This document shows positions 51,993 through 60,665 of a stretch of 64,000 bases of DNA, piece by piece. The stretch is from positions 3,678,226 through 3,742,225 of the forward strand of contig NZ_CM001441.1 in the NCBI RefSeq assembly GCF_000244895.1, given 5' to 3'. Each line of letters opens with the position of its first letter. The stretch's first letter is position 1. Position numbers and translations under genes: made by a program. Under the pieces are notes generated by a model. The model worked only from the letters and a program-made list of their open reading frames with translations. It had not been told where the DNA came from and did no database searches. This DNA is from Desulfosporosinus youngiae DSM 17734 (GTDB lineage Bacteria > Bacillota > Desulfitobacteriia > Desulfitobacteriales > Desulfitobacteriaceae).

Positions 51993-52316
51993 TTAAGTGT
52001 GCTTAGGTTTTTGGATTATACTATAGACCAAAAACGTAATCAAATTTAAGGCAAGGGTGATGAATAGATAAACCGAGGACACAAATACCAGCGCATTCGT
52101 AGTATCCATAAGGGCTGACCAATCCTCTATATCTACCCGATGATCCAGAGATACTATTTGGATAAACAACGTGATAGCACAGGCACTGACGCTTATTATG
52201 GAAAAGGCGATCCAGCTTTTGTTTTCTGATTTTTTACGCCTTGCGAGATTTACTACGGGAAATACCCAGGCAACCAATGCCAAGCCAATGCTGCCAAGAC
52301 CAAGGAATACATCCAT
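51993..52316 (-). CDS. Small membrane protein of unknown function
   Basis: A 107-residue protein with three membrane helices (GLGSIGLALVAWVFPVVNL, WIAFSIISVSACAITLFI and FVSSVYLFITLALNLITFLV) separated by a Lys-rich cytoplasmic loop and an acidic loop. It has its own terminator. No family is recognised. Confidence 0.7.
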   Translation of the reverse strand: MDVFLGLGSIGLALVAWVFPVVNLARRKKSENKSWIAFSIISVSACAITLFIQIVSLDHRVDIEDWSALMDTTNALVFVSSVYLFITLALNLITFLVYSIIQKPKHT

Positions 52317-52435
52317 ACTAATGTCACTCCTCTAAGCTTAATTTTGCTTATGATTAACAATCCACTCTTTTAATTTCCACATTCCGCCTTCATATCCTCC
52401 CAAGATTGGAAATAATCCCTAAAAATTAAAATTAG

Positions 52436-52481
52436 CCAAAGGCCGGGAAATAACCTGTCAGGTTAAGTTCCCGGCCTTTGG
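52436..52481 (-). terminator. Terminator of the exported DMSO-reductase-like operon
   Basis: Fourteen-base arms CCAAAGGCCGGGAA / TTCCCGGCCTTTGG, followed on the minus strand by CTAATTTTAATTTTT, lie 30 bp after the anchor-subunit gene. Confidence 0.88.
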
Positions 52482-52511
52482 CCGCTGCTAACTCATAAAA
52501 GAGCTTCTTTT

Positions 52512-53384
52512 TTAGATTAGGGAATGTCCCGTAAAGATGGATACTGCAGCACCGTAGAATACATAACGTCCTATGAACTCCCCGGCCAAAACAAGAACCA
52601 AGGCCGTCAAAACCTGATTCGGGGAAAGAGGCGCCTGCTTTTTCAGGCCCAGGAATAAGAGAACCACGCCGGCCAGGGACAAAAGAGCACGGATGACGAT
52701 GGGTGCCAGATAGGTTCCGGAAAGCAATTGAGCAGAAGCTTGAGCCGCTGGAACTCCGGAACTCAAACCGGATATGAAGACCGGAAGATAAAGGAGAGGC
52801 ACCACAATCGCGGCTCCCAATACCAGGACGACGGTTTTCAAGATCTTGCGGGCCTGCTCCGAAGGCTTACCCTGGGCCGCCAGGCTCACAAGGGTAAGGG
52901 CACCGGCACTGCCTAAGGCAAAGGTGGCGCCATAGAAAGCGATATAAGTGTTCAGGCTGGTCCAGGCCGGACGGATTGAGGATGAGTAAATGCTTGCCAT
53001 ACAGAATATGGCGGCCAGTCCGATCAGGGATGTCACAATCCCCAAGCCTTTTCCTGATTTTCCTTTTCGAAAAGCCTGATAAGAGATGAGCCAGAAGACC
53101 AGAAATCCGCCGGCAGTAATAATTTCCCGGCTTAACCAGGAGGACCCCAGGTTTAAAATCGAGCGGACCGCTCCCAAGGGAGTGCCCAAATGGAACAGCG
53201 AGAAAACTAAGGCTGCCGCCATAACCGGCCCGGTCAGCATGAGACCTGATTTGGTCAGTTGAGAGGCTGAAGAAGCATTATCCTTGGCCAGCATCAGACG
53301 GATAAGGAATAGCATAATATAGGTTCCAATCGCCAATTGACTGAGTAAAGTGAACATCATAAGCGGCCATTCTTCTGCAAACAT
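52512..53384 (-). CDS. DmsC-family membrane anchor subunit
   Basis: A 290-residue protein with eight or nine membrane helices, the DmsC family size. EWPLMMFTLLSQLAIGTYIM starts it and FSLFHLGTPLGAVRSI carries the conserved His near residue 70 associated with quinol binding. It should pass electrons from menaquinol to the Fe-S subunit encoded upstream, at the outer face of the membrane. AAAGGAGG precedes the ATG. Confidence 0.93.
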   Translation of the reverse strand: MFAEEWPLMMFTLLSQLAIGTYIMLFLIRLMLAKDNASSASQLTKSGLMLTGPVMAAALVFSLFHLGTPLGAVRSILNLGSSWLSREIITAGGFLVFWLISYQAFRKGKSGKGLGIVTSLIGLAAIFCMASIYSSSIRPAWTSLNTYIAFYGATFALGSAGALTLVSLAAQGKPSEQARKILKTVVLVLGAAIVVPLLYLPVFISGLSSGVPAAQASAQLLSGTYLAPIVIRALLSLAGVVLLFLGLKKQAPLSPNQVLTALVLVLAGEFIGRYVFYGAAVSIFTGHSLI

Positions 53385-53406
53385 CTTGTTCCCTCCTTTT
53401 CTGAAA

Positions 53407-53946
53407 TTACTTCTTGGTGGTAATGGTCAGAGACGGATGCGTGATCCCTGAACTGGGCAGCCCTTCGCTATCTGCGGTATTTCCGTATTTCTTGCGCAGC
53501 TCATCGATCTCGCCCACATGAAGAGCTCTCATCACACAGGCAGACACGCAGGCCGGCTCTTCCCCCTTCTCCAGCAAGTCTGCACAAAGATCGCATTTTC
53601 CGACTTTACCTTCATGCTCTTTATACTGAGGTGCGCCGTAAGGGCAGGACCAGGTGCATAACCGGCAGCCAATACATTTCGCCTTGTCATGGAGAACGAT
53701 TCCGTCTGCCTCCCGTTTATGAAGTGCTCCGGTAGGACAGTTCTGCACACATTTGGGTTCCTTGCAGTGATTGCATCCCAGAGAGATGTGATCCAGCCGC
53801 GGATTCGGGTAAACGCCCTTTTCCATATCAAAGACCCGGCGGTATAATACCCCGACTTCCAGATCATTCTTATCTTTGCAGGCGATCTGACAGACCCTGC
53901 AGCCAATACAGACTGACATATCATAATGAAAACCAAGTTGCGCCAT
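53407..53946 (-). CDS. DmsB-like four-cluster ferredoxin subunit
   Basis: A 179-residue electron-transfer subunit with four Cys groups for [4Fe-4S] clusters: CIGCRVCQIACK (residues 12-23), CNHCKEPKCVQNCP (58-71), CIGCRLCTWSCP (91-102) and CDLCADLLEKGEEPACVSAC (118-137). It connects the molybdenum subunit with the membrane anchor. It is exported in complex with the A subunit, having no signal of its own. Confidence 0.95.
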   Translation of the reverse strand: MAQLGFHYDMSVCIGCRVCQIACKDKNDLEVGVLYRRVFDMEKGVYPNPRLDHISLGCNHCKEPKCVQNCPTGALHKREADGIVLHDKAKCIGCRLCTWSCPYGAPQYKEHEGKVGKCDLCADLLEKGEEPACVSACVMRALHVGEIDELRKKYGNTADSEGLPSSGITHPSLTITTKK

Positions 53947-53966
53947 TTCCGTTCACTCCTTCCTCT

Positions 53967-56534
53967 TTACAGCACAATTCTCTGAGGCCATTTAACATCC
54001 GGCTGGAGGGCTTCGCCGCTCCATTTCTCCATTTGGATATTGCAGGTATTCCAACCGCCTGTTCCTTGTCCTGTAGCAATAGGTCCGGTCAGGATGTTAT
54101 CCGCGCCCGCTTTATCAACACCGCTCTTCTCGTCCATTTCAACCCAGGCGCCATGAGGAAGTCCCACCACACCCGGCATCAGGCGCTCGCTAACCTGAGC
54201 GGTCCGCAAGGTCTTGCCATGGCGGCTGGTCAGTAAAACCGTATCTCCGGTACTGATTCCGCGCTCAGCAGCATCCTGGGAACTTACAAAGACCGGGTTG
54301 GGGAAAGCTTCCCGCAATTGAGGAATATTGTCGAAGATGCTGTGGGAACGTCTGAAATAGTGGGGATTAATCACTTGCAGAGGATAGTCACCCTTTTCCT
54401 TTTTGGCCCAATCCTTGAACGTATCTTCATAGCCTTCGGCAGCCTTGTTGTAGGTGGGAATCGGTTTAATTTCAGTGAAACCATAACCCTTGATCAATTC
54501 TGCCAGGGCCTTGGAGTGGATTTCCAGTTTTCCCGATTCTGTTTTGAGGGGATTGGCGGCCGGGTCCTTACGGAATTTTTCATAAGCAATACTGCCTAGT
54601 TTATCACCGGGTTTGCGCTCAACATGATACATGCCCGTTTCCCTGAATTCGTTTAAGGTAATGCGGCCCTGCTGCGGCTTTCCGGTAACTCCCATCCCGG
54701 CAATGTCTGCCTCGCTGATGGTTAAGAGGGGCTCCATTCCGGAACCGTCTGTCTTCATCACCGTTGCGCCGGCCAGTTGATTAAAGACCTGCTGCTTCTC
54801 GGAAATCGGATAAATATCTTTTTCCGCTAAGCCTAAGCGTTTGCCGATTTCGATGGCGATCCACTGGTCATGCTTTGCTTCAAACAAAGGCTCGGTTACC
54901 CGGGTATAGTAGATCAGGAGCTCACGGTTGCCTGTTCCGAATCCGCCTTCCCTCTCCCATTCTGTTGTAGCCGGAAGCACAATATCAGAATACTTGGCAT
55001 TGGTGGTGAGGAAGTGAGAATTACAGACCACGAATTCCAGCTTGCGGTGGGCTTCGATCCCTTTGCTCATAGCCGAGCGGGTCTGCAGAACGGCATTGTA
55101 GCCATGATAGACCATCTGCAGGTTGATATCTTTGGTCTTATTGTAGCCGGCGGTATACTTGCCGGTCAGGATAGCAGTCCACATTTCATTGTCATTGATC
55201 TTGTCCGCAACCGGATTTTTAATGGCCGGCAAACCGTTGCCGCCTGGTTTAACAAGAGCCGGGCCGCCGTTGCCGGTACCAAAGTGACAGCTTACTCCCG
55301 TCATCCGTCCACTTTCGCCCATGTGGCCGGTCATGGCTCCAAAGGCCATGAACATCTGAGGCCAGGAGTCGGCATTATTGATCCGGGCGGCGGCCCAAGC
55401 TGTAAATAAGGCGGCCTTTTTCGTGGTGGCAATTTCCAGGGCCAGCTCTTCGATGGTTTTGGCATCCACACCACAGATTTCCGAGGCCCATTGAGCCGTT
55501 TTCGGCACTCCATCAAAAGTTCCCAGAATATAATCTTTCAAATTTTCCTTGGGATCAGCGCCCTCAGGCATATGATCCGCATCAAAGCCAACGGTACAGC
55601 GATTTAAGAAATCCCAGTCAATCAAAGGGTTATTGGCGGGATCATCCTGTTTTAGCAGTGTATAAGCCATGCCCAGCACCATGGCATGGTCGGTTCCCGG
55701 ATGAATGGGAATCCATTGGGCACCGAGCACTTCCGCCGAATCCGTATAGATCGGATCGATAATGACGAATTTGGCCCCGGCTTGCTTGGCTTGAAGATAA
55801 TTGTAGGTCGGGCTTCCCCCTGCACTCCAGGCAGGGTTGCCTCCCCAAAGCACAATCAGCTGGGAATTCCTGAGATCCAGCCGGTCATTGATGCTGTGCT
55901 CAAAAAAACCTTCCGCCATACCAAACTTTTCAGGACCCCAGCGCCAGGTTCCCCAGGAAGTGGTCCCCCAGTGGGTGCTATGACCGCCGTAAAGACCGAG
56001 AGTGCGGGGCATTTCACTGCCGCCGGTCACCAGAATAGAGCTATTGCCGTGTTTTTCCCGAATCCGCTTGATTTCACCGGCGACCAGATCCAAGGCCTCG
56101 TCCCAGGAAATCCGGACCCACTCGTCTTTACCGCGGAGTTCTTTCTTGCCTCCGCCAGGTTCCCAGTTTTTACGCTTCATGGGATATTTGATGCGGTCGG
56201 CACCAAATACCTGATGCCGCTGGGAACGTCCGCGGGCACATCCTCTTTGCTGAGGATGATCGGGAGAGTCGGCATGGGTATCATCGGTTTTCTGACGAAC
56301 AACCACTCCATCAACCACATAGGCTTTATTCAGACATCTGCCGCCGCAGTTATGCCAGCAGGCTGCCGTGACCCACTTGCCTTCTTTTTGGGCCAGGGCC
56401 TCAGCGGTTGTGGCATCAACCTTGGCCAGACCACAGCCGGTTAGAGACACCGCTGCTGCCGCACCTGCGGTTACCCCGATAAAAGACCTCCGGCTCATCA
56501 CGAAACTTTGGGCTTTTTCAATGAGATTTGCCAT
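53967..56534 (-). CDS. DmsA-like molybdopterin oxidoreductase (Tat-exported)
   Basis: An 855-residue catalytic subunit. The Tat signal MSRRSFIGVTAGAAAAVSL (twin Arg at residues 14-15) is followed by an Fe-S motif CWHNCGGRC with a fourth Cys in GCARGRS, the arrangement of the DmsA branch. Molybdopterin-binding blocks include ILVTGGSEMPRTLG and LIVLWGGNPAWSAGG. The substrate (DMSO, another S- or N-oxide, or an oxoanion) cannot be read from sequence. ATG 56534 has GGAGGTGA eight bases upstream and overlaps the chaperone gene by 17 bp. Confidence 0.94.
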   Translation of the reverse strand: MANLIEKAQSFVMSRRSFIGVTAGAAAAVSLTGCGLAKVDATTAEALAQKEGKWVTAACWHNCGGRCLNKAYVVDGVVVRQKTDDTHADSPDHPQQRGCARGRSQRHQVFGADRIKYPMKRKNWEPGGGKKELRGKDEWVRISWDEALDLVAGEIKRIREKHGNSSILVTGGSEMPRTLGLYGGHSTHWGTTSWGTWRWGPEKFGMAEGFFEHSINDRLDLRNSQLIVLWGGNPAWSAGGSPTYNYLQAKQAGAKFVIIDPIYTDSAEVLGAQWIPIHPGTDHAMVLGMAYTLLKQDDPANNPLIDWDFLNRCTVGFDADHMPEGADPKENLKDYILGTFDGVPKTAQWASEICGVDAKTIEELALEIATTKKAALFTAWAAARINNADSWPQMFMAFGAMTGHMGESGRMTGVSCHFGTGNGGPALVKPGGNGLPAIKNPVADKINDNEMWTAILTGKYTAGYNKTKDINLQMVYHGYNAVLQTRSAMSKGIEAHRKLEFVVCNSHFLTTNAKYSDIVLPATTEWEREGGFGTGNRELLIYYTRVTEPLFEAKHDQWIAIEIGKRLGLAEKDIYPISEKQQVFNQLAGATVMKTDGSGMEPLLTISEADIAGMGVTGKPQQGRITLNEFRETGMYHVERKPGDKLGSIAYEKFRKDPAANPLKTESGKLEIHSKALAELIKGYGFTEIKPIPTYNKAAEGYEDTFKDWAKKEKGDYPLQVINPHYFRRSHSIFDNIPQLREAFPNPVFVSSQDAAERGISTGDTVLLTSRHGKTLRTAQVSERLMPGVVGLPHGAWVEMDEKSGVDKAGADNILTGPIATGQGTGGWNTCNIQMEKWSGEALQPDVKWPQRIVL

Positions 56535-57255
56535 GAGAATGTTCACCTCCAAAAAATTTGAACTTACATTCGATATCTAACAGCTCTTTAACAGCCCGGC
56601 CATCGATTTGGATAAACCCTTGAAGCATCCGGGCCATTCCTTGATAAAACCCGGTATTGGCACTCAACCTGACATTTTTGGCGAAAGCGGGCACCCAAAG
56701 GAGCAAGTGCTGTTCAAGAAAATCCGCCTGATCCTGAAGCAGCTCCTTAAATCCATCCAGGTCCCCAACAACCGCTTTTTCGACGGTCAAATTGGCCAGC
56801 TGATACATAAAATCCAACTCCAGACCCAGATGATCATCCGCTTCCTGCTGATAATGCTTGGGCAGGAAACCATATTTCAAATAGGCAAGCCTTACCCGGC
56901 GTGTCTCTTCTTGAAAGAGCAGTTTGTCCTTATTGAGATAAGCAGACTCCCAAGGGGGAGCCGGCAAACTGTACGGTCCGATGAAGAGACGGGTATAATC
57001 CCAGTGCAGCCTGTCATAGCCTTCGGCGGACAAAACGTCCTGAGTATTAAGGTAATCCTGAACCTTTGCCGTTCCTTCGGCAAGCTCCGGATCTTCTTCC
57101 TGAAAAGGAAATGCTGAGACAAGTTGATTTTCGCTTAAGCTCCGCAGATAATCCTGGCTTGGCTCCACTAGAAATGTCCGCCGCAAAAAATCATAGGCAA
57201 ACACCCGGGTTTCCAAGAGAGGTTTAATTGTGCTGAGCACTGCTTCTTGAATCAT
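56518..57255 (-). CDS. TorD/DmsD-family maturation chaperone
   Basis: A 245-residue all-helical chaperone. YDRLHWDYTRLFIGPYSLPAPPWESAYL near residue 80-107 is the family signature with conserved Tyr, Asp and Pro; LGLELDFMYQLANL near 143 is the second. It would bind the Tat signal and apo-form of the molybdenum subunit encoded just downstream until cofactor is loaded. First gene of the operon, with AGGAGG seven bases before ATG 57255. Confidence 0.92.
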   Translation of the reverse strand: MIQEAVLSTIKPLLETRVFAYDFLRRTFLVEPSQDYLRSLSENQLVSAFPFQEEDPELAEGTAKVQDYLNTQDVLSAEGYDRLHWDYTRLFIGPYSLPAPPWESAYLNKDKLLFQEETRRVRLAYLKYGFLPKHYQQEADDHLGLELDFMYQLANLTVEKAVVGDLDGFKELLQDQADFLEQHLLLWVPAFAKNVRLSANTGFYQGMARMLQGFIQIDGRAVKELLDIECKFKFFGGEHSHGKSH

Positions 57256-57347
57256 AGCGGCACCTCCTATAAAAAAAGAATAAATCTTCTTATCTCTGAG
57301 TATACGTTAATACTTTCACATCTTCTATTGTGTGGACTCACAGACTT

Positions 57348-57376
57348 CGACATTATTTTTTGTGTGCCGACACTAT
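57348..57376. promoter_or_regulatory. Direct repeats upstream of the DMSO-reductase-like operon
   Basis: CGACATTAT at 57348 and CGACACTAT at 57368 start exactly 20 bp apart, about 95-120 bp before the chaperone gene. Near them, TTGTGTGGACTCACAG has CRP/FNR-like symmetry with the wrong spacing. They may be binding sites of the operon's activator. Confidence 0.4.
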
Positions 57377-57460
57377 TCGATTTCTTTTAAAGCAAAATCA
57401 AATTTATAAGTAACGTTGATCTATAACTTGTCTTATGAAGCGTTAATTGCTTTCAAATAA

Positions 57461-57499
57461 AAAGAGATGCCACACTTTATCGTAATGTGGCATCTCTTT
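57461..57499 (-). terminator. Terminator between the two molybdoenzyme operons
   Basis: Fourteen-base perfect arms AAAGAGATGCCACA / TGTGGCATCTCTTT, followed on the minus strand by TTTATTTG, lie downstream of the repeat element and the cytosolic enzyme's operon. Confidence 0.85.
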
Positions 57500-57534
57500 A
57501 ACACTGTTGATCGCTGCAACTATTAAAGAAAACT

Positions 57535-57583
57535 TGGCTAGCGTGCGAAGACACTGTCTTCGCGCGTATTAGCCATCTTGCAG
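57535..57583. repeat. Small palindromic element A
   Basis: The core GCGAAGACACTGTCTTCGC is a perfect palindrome around one base, nested in longer TGGCTA / TTAGCCA arms and ending in TCTTGCAG. A partial copy in the same orientation lies at 57897-57934. Confidence 0.75.
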
Positions 57584-57591
57584 CATCATCT

Positions 57592-57621
57592 GATGGTGCT
57601 GCGTAGCGGCATGGGGGTCTG
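57592..57621 (+). repeat. Flanking direct repeat (left) of long repeat copy 2
   Basis: Thirty bases starting GATGGTGCTGCGTAGCGGCA match 57984-58013 at 23 of 30 positions in the same orientation, so copy 2 is bracketed by related ends. Confidence 0.6.
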
Positions 57622-57787
57622 CCCTGAAAAACACCCCAAAACCATTCAAAGAATCTGTAGACCACAAAGTCAGGCAGCTTCTCCCACAGGAGTGAACTCA
57701 TCGCATGGAGAGGCGATAAAAGCCCACAAACCGGTGCGGGGAAACGTAGCCACGGGTTCACATCAGGTATTACCCGGAGGTTTGGCA

Positions 57788-57847
57788 CGAAAGTGTCCGG
57801 TGGACAGTTTCGCCGAAGCGGCTATCTCCAAAGAATACTTATCCGCT
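57788..57847. repeat. Nested insertion with two hairpins
   Basis: CGAAAGTGTCCGGTGGACAG with TTTCG closes a hairpin at 57788-57812; AGCGG and CCGCT close a second one at 57817-57847. The sequence is absent from copy 1. A related TGTCCAGTGGACA stands at 18372-18384 after the DUF218 gene. Confidence 0.6.
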
Positions 57848-57896
57848 GAAGGTAGTCCCGCGCCGGTGAGTGGGCGAGCCTCGGAGTGCTGAGTGA

Positions 57897-57934
57897 CGAA
57901 GACACTGTCTTCGCACGAGTTAGCTTTCTTGCAG
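57897..57934. repeat. Small palindromic element B
   Basis: CGAAGACACTGTCTTCG followed by CACGAGTTAGCTTTCTTGCAG. It shares its core and right end with element A at 57535-57583 and interrupts the long repeat exactly where copy 1 reads TGAACGGATGTGG. Confidence 0.75.
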
Positions 57935-58046
57935 GATGTGGGAGAAGCTGCCCGACCCAAAGGGCCTATTTTCATTCATCAGTGGTGGTGCCGCACAGCG
58001 TCATAGGAGTCTGATAGTACAAAAAGCAGCTGACAGCCTTGATTCT

Positions 58047-58601
58047 TTATTCGCTGGCCTTGCCTTTATTCCAATAACGCTTTTTCTCTTTCAACGGATA
58101 GAACCTTATTGACGGACGGGTTAAGCGGATTTCCGCAAAGCCGGGAACTTCGGCAACAGTTCCGTTTCGGACTCCTTCACTCAGATCCGCGATTTTTAAC
58201 GCCCCGGTGTGACAGGCATTGACACAGGCCGGACTGAGACCTTTCTCCAGCCTGGAGACACAAAGGTTGCACTTACTGACCTTGTGGGTTTCAGGATCAT
58301 ATTGAGGGGCTTTAAAGGGGCAGGCATTGACACATGTCCGGCAGCCGTCACAGCGGTCGCTGTCAATCACAACGATGCCGTCCCTCCGTTTGCTGTAAGC
58401 CCGGTTGGGGCAAACCCGAAAACATTCCGGGCTTTCACAATGGTTGCAGGATAAGGAAAGGTAAGACTCCGGTGAGTTAGGGCTGACGCTGCGCCAGCGC
58501 ACCCGGACCGGGGTTTGGTTTTCACTCTTGCAGGCCAGTTCGCAGGCTTTGCACCCTACACAGCGATTGATATCCAATAAAAACCCATATTGCTTAGGCA
58601 T
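58047..58601 (-). CDS. Four-cluster ferredoxin subunit of the cytosolic molybdoenzyme
   Basis: A 184-residue DmsB/PhsB-type protein with Cys groups CVGCKACELACK, CNHCESPECFRVCP, CDGCRTCVNACP and CNLCVSRLEKGLSPACVNAC. The C-terminal tail is Lys-rich (LKEKKRYWNKGKASE). ATG 58601 has GGGGGG seven bases upstream and overlaps the end of the catalytic subunit gene by 8 bp. No membrane anchor gene follows, so electrons probably come from or go to a soluble partner. Confidence 0.93.
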   Translation of the reverse strand: MPKQYGFLLDINRCVGCKACELACKSENQTPVRVRWRSVSPNSPESYLSLSCNHCESPECFRVCPNRAYSKRRDGIVVIDSDRCDGCRTCVNACPFKAPQYDPETHKVSKCNLCVSRLEKGLSPACVNACHTGALKIADLSEGVRNGTVAEVPGFAEIRLTRPSIRFYPLKEKKRYWNKGKASE

Positions 58602-60651
58602 GTGCTTCCCCCCTGCTTTTCTCGATATTGACGAAAACATCGTAAAAAGCCAGCCCTGTGTTTCCTGTACTCTTGACTCCCATATCCGTAAAAAGCGCTG
58701 GAATCAGGGAATTGATCGGCTTTCCCCCGCCTTGATAGGCCATGACGACATTAACCGGGAGTGTGGGATTGAGCCGGGCCCGTAAAAGACCGGAACCGGT
58801 TTCATTATAAACTGAAACCCAATCTCCTTCAGTTATTCCTCTGGAGCCGGCCGTCCGGGGGTGGATTTCAATTGAGTTGCTTTCCTCATCCGGGTTCAAT
58901 GAGTCCAGGGTCGAATACTGGGAATGAATCCGGTTCAGGTGCTGAGGGGTCAGGAGCCGGAGGGGGTACTCCCCTGGCGCGGATAAGCTTTTGTAGCGCG
59001 GCAAGGCCGGGAAGTTCTTTGCTTTTCCTTCTTTTGTATAGAGAGAAAACTTCTTATCCCCGGTCTTAAATACCCGGTCCTGCCAGGGATTTAAGTGCAC
59101 CGGCAATTTGCGGGGAGCTTTTTTCAAGTCCTGCCAGGAGTCTATCCCCAGCAGCCGGAGAATTTCCGGAGTGAATTCCTGATCCAGCCAGTCTTCAGGA
59201 CTTAAGTGGCTGGGAAAAGCAGAAAAGCCCGGCGCCAATTCATTCAGCCTGGCAGTCAGCTCGCGGGCGATTTGCAGGTCACTCTTGGCTTCATAGAAAG
59301 GAGGAATAGCCGGCTCGTTGATTCCTACCCAGCGATGCCAAAAGCTTGTATTTAAATCGAGCTCTTCAAAATGGCTGGAAGCAGGCAGGACAATATCGGA
59401 TTTTTCCGCTGTCTGGCTCATAAATAAATCCACAGTCACAACCATTTCCAGCTGGGCAATCAGCTTTTCCCAGTTTTTAACCGCGGGGTCTTGAGAGAGC
59501 GGATTGCGGCTGGCAATCCAAAGAAACTTGAGGGGCGGGTCCTGTAATTTTAAGGCTTCCTGGGGAAAATGATTAAAGTTAATTAAGCGGTTGGGAACCG
59601 GACCCGCCACTTGACTGATAGTTTGCGCAAAGTTCTGACCGGCCAAATAACAGTAAAAAAGCCCTCCCCCTTTTACCCCGAGGTTTCCGGTCAGGGCTGT
59701 CAAGGCATTGACTGCACGTACCGTTTGCCCGCCGTTGGCATGCCGCTGCACACCAAAGCCCACCCAGTTTGCCGCCGGATGATGCCGGGCATAAAGAACC
59801 GCTAGCTCCCGGATTCCCGCCGCGTCTATGCCAATCTGCTCTGCAGCAGCCTCCAGGTCGATTTTAGCCATTAAGTAAGCTTCGAAGGGCTCCCAGCCCG
59901 AGATGTAGTCCCGAATCGCCGTCTGCTCAAGTTTCTCCTCTTCGTGCAGAATCTTGAGCACAGCTAGAGCCAGCAAGCCATCCGTTCCCGGTTGGATTTG
60001 CAGATAGAGATCCGCTTTGGCTGCAGTCGCTGTAAATAAGGGATCAATGACCACGACGGGAACGCCCCGGTCCCTGGCTTTCTCAATGAAATGCAATTGA
60101 TGCACGGCTGTCCAGGCCGGATTGACTCCCCAGATCACGATCAGTTCAGCCTCTGCCATGCTTTCCGGATCGGGTCCGGTTGCTTCCCCGCAATCATAGA
60201 CCAGCGCATCACTTCCGGCGGCCAGACATGGATCGCCAATAGCTTTGGTATGGGGACCAAAACTATTAAACATCCCCTCCACCGCCTGATGCAAAAAACC
60301 TAAATTGCCGGAAAACTTGTTATAACTTAAGGCCAGATTCGACCCGTAGCGGGTATTGAGTTCAAGTATTTTCTCACTGATCGCTGTCAGTGCTTCATCC
60401 CAGCTTATTCTTTGCCATTGCCCGGACCCTCTGGGATATTGCCTTAAGGGGTAGCGCAAACGCCGGGAATGATAAACGTATTCCGGATAGGCATAACCTT
60501 TCAGACAAAGCCGGCCTTTGGTATAGCCATGCTGGGGGTCCCCTTCCACCTTGATAAGCCTGCCGTCTTTAACATAGGAAAGCATACCGCAGGTTCCATA
60601 ACAGTTCCTTGGACAAATATTCCGAAAAACCAGCTCGCCATCGCCGGACAT
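58594..60651 (-). CDS. Cytosolic molybdopterin oxidoreductase (DMSO reductase superfamily)
   Basis: A 685-residue catalytic subunit without Tat signal. It starts FRNICPRNCYGTCGM, a CxxxCxxxC cluster motif completed by GRLCLKG. Other blocks are RISWDEALTAIS, LIVIWGVNPAWTAVHQLHF and VTVDLFMSQTAEKSDIVLPASSHFEE. It is shorter than DmsA (855 residues here at 53967). The substrate is unknown. GGGGGTG precedes the ATG; it follows the PucR-type regulator by 14 bp, so the three genes form one operon. Confidence 0.92.
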   Translation of the reverse strand: MSGDGELVFRNICPRNCYGTCGMLSYVKDGRLIKVEGDPQHGYTKGRLCLKGYAYPEYVYHSRRLRYPLRQYPRGSGQWQRISWDEALTAISEKILELNTRYGSNLALSYNKFSGNLGFLHQAVEGMFNSFGPHTKAIGDPCLAAGSDALVYDCGEATGPDPESMAEAELIVIWGVNPAWTAVHQLHFIEKARDRGVPVVVIDPLFTATAAKADLYLQIQPGTDGLLALAVLKILHEEEKLEQTAIRDYISGWEPFEAYLMAKIDLEAAAEQIGIDAAGIRELAVLYARHHPAANWVGFGVQRHANGGQTVRAVNALTALTGNLGVKGGGLFYCYLAGQNFAQTISQVAGPVPNRLINFNHFPQEALKLQDPPLKFLWIASRNPLSQDPAVKNWEKLIAQLEMVVTVDLFMSQTAEKSDIVLPASSHFEELDLNTSFWHRWVGINEPAIPPFYEAKSDLQIARELTARLNELAPGFSAFPSHLSPEDWLDQEFTPEILRLLGIDSWQDLKKAPRKLPVHLNPWQDRVFKTGDKKFSLYTKEGKAKNFPALPRYKSLSAPGEYPLRLLTPQHLNRIHSQYSTLDSLNPDEESNSIEIHPRTAGSRGITEGDWVSVYNETGSGLLRARLNPTLPVNVVMAYQGGGKPINSLIPALFTDMGVKSTGNTGLAFYDVFVNIEKSRGEAHA

Positions 60652-60665
60652 TGTTTCACCCCCTG

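Larger units (their letters stand above)
57624..58006 (+). repeat. Long interspersed repeat, copy 2 (with insertions)
   Basis: Inverted copy of 29591-29866. It matches block by block but contains two extra stretches: about 65 bp at 57787-57852 and about 38 bp at 57897-57934. Both replace only a few bases of copy 1. No ORF in it looks real. Copy 2 lies between the cytosolic molybdoenzyme operon and the exported one. Confidence 0.85.

Noticed and set aside
57329-57344. CRP/FNR-like site upstream of the DMSO-reductase-like operon
   Set aside because: The half-sites TGTG and CACA are two bases too close for a standard CRP site and lack the FNR TTGAT pattern.
57578-57892. Frames of about 100 codons inside repeat copy 2
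   Set aside because: They are not conserved in copy 1, cross the nested insertions and have no ribosome binding site.
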